Shown: piece by piece, positions 58,951 through 64,000 of the stretch
Position numbering within the stretch: the stretch's first letter is position 1
How the letters are laid out: every line of letters starts with the position of its first letter
Origin: Lentzea aerocolonigenes
GTDB taxonomy: Bacteria; Actinomycetota; Actinomycetes; Mycobacteriales; Pseudonocardiaceae
DNA: 64,000 nt
Assembly (NCBI RefSeq): GCF_000974445.1
Contig: NZ_BBOJ01000021.1
Coordinates: 1 to 64,000, forward strand
Direction of reading: 5' to 3'
Made by a program: the position numbers and the translations under genes
The notes under the pieces: generated by a model
Told to the model about the DNA's origin: nothing
What the model saw: only the letters and a program-made list of their open reading frames with translations
Databases searched by the model: none

Positions 58951-61744
58951 TCTCCGTCAGGGCGGTCTTGAACACGGACGCGTGCGTCATCACCACCCGC
59001 ACCCGTTGCGTCCCGACGGGGGTGAACTGGACGAGGTTGTAGTTGGCGCGCGGCGAGGCCGGTGTCCTCACCTGACCGGCCACGTCCGCCCAGGCACCGC
59101 CGTTCCAGTACTGGACCTGGTAGGAAGCCGGTGCCCGGTACCGGTTTCCGGCCCGGTCGTCGCGGAAGTACAGCCGGACCTCGCTCGCCGTGCGCTGCTG
59201 ACCGAAGTTCAGCTCGAACCAGTCAGTGGCGTTCGGTGAGCCGGACGTGCCCCAGACCGGTTCGTTGATCGGGAACCCGTCCACCGCGGCACCGGTCGAC
59301 GTGCCGGACGCCGTGTAGGAGGCGGACGCGCCCTGCGCCAGGTTCGGCCGGGTCGAGGTGAGGTCGACACCGGCCTTGGCGAACACGTCGACCATCCGGG
59401 CGCTGTTCTGCACGACGTCACGCGGCGCGCGCACCCCGGAGACCGCCGTCTGGAACAGGATCGAGCCGCCCTGGGGCAGCGTGACGGACCCGGTCGCCGG
59501 GTCGTAGAGCACGCGGGTCAGCCGGTCGACGGTGAACGCGCGGGTGCCGTTGAGGTAGACCGAATACCCCTGCGGCACACCGTTGTAGCGCGTGACGCCG
59601 TCGGACGGGTCGTCCCACACCACGCTCAGGTCGGCGTTGCGGTGCTTGACGTTGTTGACCGCGAAGTGCGACCAGCCGATGTTGATCGGCGACAGCTCGA
59701 TCAGGCCGTCGGTGCGCGGCCGCAGCCCCGCGGCGTCCTCGATGACCGTCCAGTTGCCGCTGCCGAGGATGTTGTGGTGGATCCACGACCGGTACTGGAT
59801 GGAGCTTCCGTTCCAGTCCGCCCAGAACTCGTTGGCGTCTGGCCACTGCGTGTTGCCGCCGACGTACTGCGCCCAGGCGTTCCAATAGAGCAGCTTCTTG
59901 TAGTCCTCCGCCGTCATCCACTGGTTCGGGTAGTTGCGCAGCACCGACGAGTACAGCCGGAACTGGACCGTGGAGTTGATCGTGGAGAAGTTGTTCGAGC
60001 CGGGGTGGCCGGCCGCCGCGGCCTCGGCCTTGTCCTTCTGGTTCGCCGTGTAGAACGGGAACACCGGGTACTCGGACGGCTGGGCGAAGAGCCTCAGCGC
60101 CTGCTTGTACTGGTCGGTGTTCGGCATCAGGCCGACCGAGAACGGGTAGTAGTTGTTGATCTCCTTCCACGGCACGTGCGTGTTGGTGTCGACGTGCTTG
60201 TGTTCGAGCAGCTGCCGGGACGGGTTCCAGAGCGTGTTGATCACACCCGAGCGGATGCGGTCGGCCAGCGCCTGCATCTCGTTCGCCTTGCCGGTGTTGC
60301 CGACGAGTGCATAGGCCTGTTGCGCGGCAACGGCTCCGCTCCACACGTACGCGGTCTCCGCGCGGTCGAGCCTGCCGGGGCGCCAGTGGAACGACACCGC
60401 GTCGGCGTCGTTGCCGGTGAGCGCGCCCCAGTCGTACTCGATCACGCCGTTGTTGTTCGTGTCGTAGTACGACAGCTGTCCCTTGGCGTCACCTTCCGCG
60501 TACCGCGCGAGCAGTCCTGCGATCGACGGCTGGCCGCCGTGAACCTGGTAAGCGCGCCAGGCCGCCTCGGACACGTACTGGGTGTAAGAGTTCGACCAGT
60601 TCTCCGGGTCACCGGGGTTGTCCATGAACCGGCCGCCCTTGGACGTCTGGCCGATGGAGAGCCACGGTCCGTAAGAGTACACCGGATCGCGCAGGTACTT
60701 GAGGTCGTCGATGTGCATCGGCTGGGTCAGCACGATCGCGTTGTTGTAGCCGGTGACGCCCTCGATCGAAGTCGGGAACTGGTAGTCCTGGCCGGGGATG
60801 TCGACGTCGAGGTGGTTGAAGCGCATCAGCCACCAGCGGTAGTAGATGTTCTTCTTGATCGCCGGGTCCGGCACGTCGATGTACGGGATGTTGTCGGCCC
60901 ACCACCGGTTGTACGCGCGCACGTGGGTGGCGAATGCGATCTCCGGCGAGTACCCGCGGTAGGCCTGGTACTCGGTAGACGACTCCGGGATCTCGGTCGT
61001 CAGGAAGCCCATGGAGACCTTGGTGGTGACGGTCTGGCCGGCGCCGACGGTGATCGACCGGTCCAGGCCACCGTTGTTCACGCCGAAGCCGTCACCGGAA
61101 AGCCGCGGCCGGATCGTGGTGAGGTTGTTCTTCACCGGACGGCTGCCGGTCAGCTCGTTCCCGCCGGCCGTGGTCGCGTACGGCGAGGTCGCGCGCAGCT
61201 GCAGGGTCGCTGACGAGCCGCCGGTGTTCACGATCGCCAGGTTCGTCACGGCCACGTTGTTGTGGGTGATGAACTTCGTCATCTCGACCCGGATCGCGCC
61301 GCTGGTGAAGACACCCTTGTAGTGGCTGGGTTTCTGCACGCGACTGTTCACCTGCTCGGTGAAGTTCCCGGGTGACACCGCGACCTGGTAGGCGTTCTGG
61401 CCGCTGATGTCGTCCCAGTAGGCCGACCGGCCGCCGAACCCGATCACGCCGGGGTTGTGGGTGTACAGGAACAACCCGCGGCCGCGGGTCATCAGGAAGT
61501 CGCCGGCCGGGTCGTTGCCGGGACGCGCCAGCAACCGGTCCATCCAGAAGTCGGTGCCCGAGCTCTCCGCGTCGTAGATGGCGCGCATGGTGCTGCCGGT
61601 GCTGTAGCCGACCGGTGGCGCGGGGACGGGCGGACCGGTGAACGCCGGGTAACCGATGTTCTGCGCGGCCGACGCGGGTGAGATCCCTCCGGTGAGCAGG
61701 ACCACGGCCAGCGCCGGTGCCGTCAGGCGGCGAAGGCTTGCCAT
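58937..61744 (-). CDS. Secreted glycoside hydrolase (MGH1-like catalytic domain) with F5/8-type CBM
   Basis: A 935-residue secreted enzyme. A signal peptide (LTAPALAVVLLTGGISPASA) precedes an N-terminal beta-sandwich. An (alpha/alpha)6-type MGH1-like catalytic domain covers about 270-720, with RWWLMRFNHLDVD, NPGDPENWSNSYTQYVSEAAWRAY, the EYDWGALTGNDADAVSFHW acidic cluster and LYWNAWAQYVGGNTQWPDANEFWADWNG. The C-terminal discoidin-like domain begins ARPNLAQGASASYTASG-like near 795. It belongs to the trehalase/GH63-related group; the exact GH family is not certain. It is coupled to the upstream GH43 by a 22-nt overlap, which suggests plant arabinose-containing polymers as substrates. Confidence 0.83.
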   Translation of the reverse strand: MASLRRLTAPALAVVLLTGGISPASAAQNIGYPAFTGPPVPAPPVGYSTGSTMRAIYDAESSGTDFWMDRLLARPGNDPAGDFLMTRGRGLFLYTHNPGVIGFGGRSAYWDDISGQNAYQVAVSPGNFTEQVNSRVQKPSHYKGVFTSGAIRVEMTKFITHNNVAVTNLAIVNTGGSSATLQLRATSPYATTAGGNELTGSRPVKNNLTTIRPRLSGDGFGVNNGGLDRSITVGAGQTVTTKVSMGFLTTEIPESSTEYQAYRGYSPEIAFATHVRAYNRWWADNIPYIDVPDPAIKKNIYYRWWLMRFNHLDVDIPGQDYQFPTSIEGVTGYNNAIVLTQPMHIDDLKYLRDPVYSYGPWLSIGQTSKGGRFMDNPGDPENWSNSYTQYVSEAAWRAYQVHGGQPSIAGLLARYAEGDAKGQLSYYDTNNNGVIEYDWGALTGNDADAVSFHWRPGRLDRAETAYVWSGAVAAQQAYALVGNTGKANEMQALADRIRSGVINTLWNPSRQLLEHKHVDTNTHVPWKEINNYYPFSVGLMPNTDQYKQALRLFAQPSEYPVFPFYTANQKDKAEAAAAGHPGSNNFSTINSTVQFRLYSSVLRNYPNQWMTAEDYKKLLYWNAWAQYVGGNTQWPDANEFWADWNGSSIQYRSWIHHNILGSGNWTVIEDAAGLRPRTDGLIELSPINIGWSHFAVNNVKHRNADLSVVWDDPSDGVTRYNGVPQGYSVYLNGTRAFTVDRLTRVLYDPATGSVTLPQGGSILFQTAVSGVRAPRDVVQNSARMVDVFAKAGVDLTSTRPNLAQGASASYTASGTSTGAAVDGFPINEPVWGTSGSPNATDWFELNFGQQRTASEVRLYFRDDRAGNRYRAPASYQVQYWNGGAWADVAGQVRTPASPRANYNLVQFTPVGTQRVRVVMTHASVFKTALTEIKVY

Positions 61745-63150
61745 TCCAGGACTCCCGTCGAATTGCCGGCCCTGGCGGTGATGCTCAACCGCAACCGGGT
61801 CGTGGACACGGTGGGGAAGGTGACGCTGTTGAAGGTGTTCGCGGCGGTTCCGCACGAGGACTGGCCGGGCACGTCGGCGTAGGCGCTGCCGGTCCAGTAC
61901 TGCGCGCGGCAGGATGCGGGCAGGTCGATGCCCTGGTCGTCGTCGAACCAGTAGACGGACGTGCGGTTGATCGACCGCGCGGACGGCCAGGTGTACTCGA
62001 TCCACTGCGTGCCCTGCTCGGGCCAGTTGCCGTAGACGAGGTTCGAGCGGTCCGCGGAACTCGACGGCGTGCCGCCGTCGTTGATCGCCGCCAGGCTCTC
62101 CCACGACGACACGTGCGACGTGCTCGCGGTCGCGCTCGGCGCGATGTTGCCGGTGGGCGGTGTGCCGGGGTTCGGCGGCGGGCCGGTGGTGGTCTGGGTG
62201 ACCCGCTGCATCGTGCCGTCGGCGTTGAAGTGCAACAGGTCCACTGCCACGGACCGGCGGAAGTTGCCGCCACCGGGTGCGTTCGCGTTGTGGTAGACCA
62301 TGTACCACTGGCCGTTGAACTGCGCGACGCCCGCGTGGTTGGTGGTCGACGAGACCTGGCCGAGCACCACGCCGCGGTGCGTCCACGGCCCCATCGGGTT
62401 CGTGGCGGTGGCGTAGCGCTGGCAGGCGTAGCTGGACGACGTGACGCAGCCGTTGGTGTCGTTGGCCGCGTAGATCATGTAGTAGAGGCCGTTGCGCTTG
62501 AACATGAACGGCGCTTCCCAGAAGTCCTGGAGTCCCTGCGGCGTCACGACCGGGCCGTCCAGCTCGATCATGTTGGGCTTGAGCTTCACCGCCCGCGCGC
62601 CCCAGTAGCTGCCCCAGTACAGATAGGCCTGGCCGTCGTCGTCCGTGAAGACCGTGGGATCGATGTTGAGCCCGGACGAGTTGGGGGTGCTGTCGCTGAT
62701 CAGCGGCCCACCCTTGGCGTCGGTGAACGGCCCGAGCGGGCTGTCGCCGACCGCGACACCTATGTCCATCCACCCGGCGCCGTTGCCGTTGACCGAGGTG
62801 TACCAGTAGTACTTGCCGTTGCGCGGTTCCACCTCACTGGCCCAGGCGTCCGCACCGGCCCAGCGGAACGTGCCGATGTTCGCCTTCGCGCCGTGGTCGG
62901 TCCAGGTGGCCGCGTCCGTGGACGACAGCACCCGCCACTCGCGCATCAGGAAGTTCTGCTGGCCGGACGCGGCTTCGTCCCGTCCGGCGTAGACGTACAG
63001 GGTGTTGCCGACGACCAGCGGGGCCGGGTCGGCGGTGTAGACCGACGTGATGATCGGGTTGGCCGCGCTCGCGGGCGTTGCCACGACAACGCCCGCGAGC
63101 AGTACGATCGCCGCGCCCAGAAGGGATGTGCACTGCAGGGTGGCGCGCAT
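61723..63150 (-). CDS. Secreted GH43 arabinanase/arabinofuranosidase-like protein with CBM
   Basis: A 475-residue secreted five-bladed propeller glycosidase. After the signal peptide, the GH43 fold shows the catalytic base Asp in YTADPAPLVVG, the second acidic residue in NIDPTVFTDDDGQAYLYWG, and the acid Glu in DFWEAPFMFKRNGLYYMIYA. A Pro-rich linker (GPPPNPGTPPTG) leads to a C-terminal carbohydrate-binding beta-sandwich beginning SATASTSHVSSWESL, followed by DWxPARxxxR-like strands. It is expected to release arabinose from side chains or arabinan. The ATG at 63150 has GGAGGAT. It lies directly downstream of a GH127-like gene on the same strand. Confidence 0.87.
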   Translation of the reverse strand: MRATLQCTSLLGAAIVLLAGVVVATPASAANPIITSVYTADPAPLVVGNTLYVYAGRDEAASGQQNFLMREWRVLSSTDAATWTDHGAKANIGTFRWAGADAWASEVEPRNGKYYWYTSVNGNGAGWMDIGVAVGDSPLGPFTDAKGGPLISDSTPNSSGLNIDPTVFTDDDGQAYLYWGSYWGARAVKLKPNMIELDGPVVTPQGLQDFWEAPFMFKRNGLYYMIYAANDTNGCVTSSSYACQRYATATNPMGPWTHRGVVLGQVSSTTNHAGVAQFNGQWYMVYHNANAPGGGNFRRSVAVDLLHFNADGTMQRVTQTTTGPPPNPGTPPTGNIAPSATASTSHVSSWESLAAINDGGTPSSSADRSNLVYGNWPEQGTQWIEYTWPSARSINRTSVYWFDDDQGIDLPASCRAQYWTGSAYADVPGQSSCGTAANTFNSVTFPTVSTTRLRLSITARAGNSTGVLEWQAFAA

Positions 63151-63161
63151 CGATCCTCCTT

Positions 63162-64000
63162 CTACGAACCGGTGGAGTGGAGGTTCGCGACCTCTGCGGC
63201 GGTGAGGGCGCGGCCGTAGATCCGGAAGGAGTCCACGGCACCGTCGAGGAACGGGTCGTTGTCGTACTGCGAGCGCCCGATCCAGTTCTGCGTGGTGTTG
63301 CCCGGCCGCAGGGTCAGCGCCGCGTTGCGCGCCACCTCCGCGCCGTTGACGTACAGGACGCCGAGGTCGCCGCTCTGGGTCACGGCGACGTGCGTCCACA
63401 CCCCTTGCGGGAGTGCTGCCGGGGCGTTGATCTGTTGCTCCGCGCCCGCACCTCCGGTCGTGACCGCGAACCGCGCGCCACCCGCCGAGCTGCGCGGGGT
63501 GAGGAAGGCGTAGGCGCCGGTACCGCTGCCGAAGTCGAAGATCCGCGTCCACGTGGTGACGGTGTCGAGCCGCACCCAGGTGGCCACGCTGAACGCCGCG
63601 GCTCCGGCGAGCAGGCCCGCCGGCAACGTCACGTGCGCGCCGGACCCGGTCAGGTCGACCGCTTGCCCGGTCCGCCCGGTCGTCCACGCCGCACCACCCG
63701 CGAGCGCGGCGGTCAGGCCGTTGCCCGTGGCGTCGTTCGTGTTGCCGTCGAACGGGTAGTGCGCGATGAAAGGTGGCGCCTCCGCGGCCACGGTCCAGTA
63801 GACGGTGTAGCGCTGGCCGTGCATCTTGTAAAACGGCAGCAACGTCACCTGGCCGGTGCTCGCCGTGGCCGTGTACTGCAACGGGGTCGCCGTGGGCCTG
63901 ATCGTCGACGGTTGCAGCGACGGCATCGACTGCAGGTCGTTCGTGCCGTAGGCGCCCGCGAGCACGATCGGTCCGTGCCGCATCGCCTGCACCGAGCGGT
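63162..64000 (-). CDS. GH127-like secreted protein, C-terminal part with LamG domain (cut by window edge)
   Basis: About 279 visible residues, open at the right edge. The first visible part, RHGPIVLAGAYG...PFYKMHGQRYTVYW, is the end of the catalytic unit of beta-L-arabinofuranosidases of the DUF1680/GH127 type. A concanavalin-like LamG domain follows (FIAHYPFDGNTNDATGNGL, AFSVATWVRLDT, WIGRSQYDNDPFLDGAVDSFRIYGRALTAAEVANL). The latter is a jelly-roll carbohydrate- or ligand-binding module. The catalytic residues lie outside the window. Its stop is 11 bp before the GH43 ATG, so the three hydrolases form one transcript. Confidence 0.75.
   Translation of the reverse strand, partial: RSVQAMRHGPIVLAGAYGTNDLQSMPSLQPSTIRPTATPLQYTATASTGQVTLLPFYKMHGQRYTVYWTVAAEAPPFIAHYPFDGNTNDATGNGLTAALAGGAAWTTGRTGQAVDLTGSGAHVTLPAGLLAGAAAFSVATWVRLDTVTTWTRIFDFGSGTGAYAFLTPRSSAGGARFAVTTGGAGAEQQINAPAALPQGVWTHVAVTQSGDLGVLYVNGAEVARNAALTLRPGNTTQNWIGRSQYDNDPFLDGAVDSFRIYGRALTAAEVANLHSTGS

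Noticed and set aside
61745..62773. Long upstream extension of the hydrolase frame ending at 58937
   Set aside because: It is antisense-like, overlaps the GH43 gene in another frame, and the signal peptide begins at 61744.
1..64000. CRISPR arrays, tRNA and rRNA genes, prophage
   Set aside because: No regularly spaced repeat array, tRNA cloverleaf or rRNA stretch was recognised by eye, and no phage structural genes are present.

Overview
The window is high-GC, densely coding actinobacterial chromosome: many GTG/TTG starts, frequent stop/start overlaps of 1-4 nt, a conservon, a [3Fe-4S] ferredoxin/P450 pair and an eukaryotic-type Ser/Thr kinase. The gene set fits a filamentous actinomycete of the Pseudonocardiaceae (Lentzea/Saccharothrix-like). 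That placement is inference; no rRNA or marker gene is present to fix it.

Layout. 1-2470: left-truncated IS4-type transposase, a DUF222/HNH endonuclease, and a 640-bp gap with a long inverted repeat. 2471-4186: secreted subtilase. 4242-14957: a sulfur island. It holds a LysR regulator, a YeiH-type exporter, a cysteine dioxygenase-like cupin, a TetR regulator and divergent cysQ-cysD-cysNC (PAPS synthesis and PAP recycling), followed by an operon of DUF1214 protein, sulfotransferase, SDR and SRPBCC protein. 14646-24235: membrane proteins, Crp/Fnr and TetR regulators, P450-ferredoxin, Ser/Thr kinase, a cupin remnant, tannase/feruloyl esterase, EF-hand protein, methionine aminopeptidase and a small HTH protein.

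24167-30055 is the most unusual part. A 53-codon gene, easily missed, encodes a peptide ending in a 29-residue, six-cysteine module preceded by Ala-Gly-Ala. Behind it on the same strand lie a strong hairpin, a MauE-thioredoxin fusion, an ABC exporter and a mini signal peptidase. A SEFIR-STAND-TPR protein is transcribed divergently from it across a promoter region carrying three perfect octamers at 10-bp spacing. I read this as a disulfide-rich secreted peptide system of a kind I do not recognise as described.

30052-47052: exopolysaccharide assembly (WecB-type epimerase, deacetylase, Wzy-like ligase/polymerase, Wzz-like protein, Wzx flippase, several glycosyltransferases, WbaP-type initiating transferase) plus a glycosidase-like lipoprotein, an FAD oxidoreductase and a lysyl-oxidase-like secreted protein. 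47435-49897: an aromatic prenyltransferase of the tryptophan dimethylallyltransferase family with tryptophanase, predicted to make prenylated indoles. 49973-53805: a conservon (CvnA-D). 54271-58950: AraC-regulated hydroxyquinol (resorcinol-type) catabolism. 58937-64000: three secreted glycoside hydrolases for plant arabinose-containing polymers, the last truncated by the window edge.

I saw no tRNA, rRNA, CRISPR array or replication origin.
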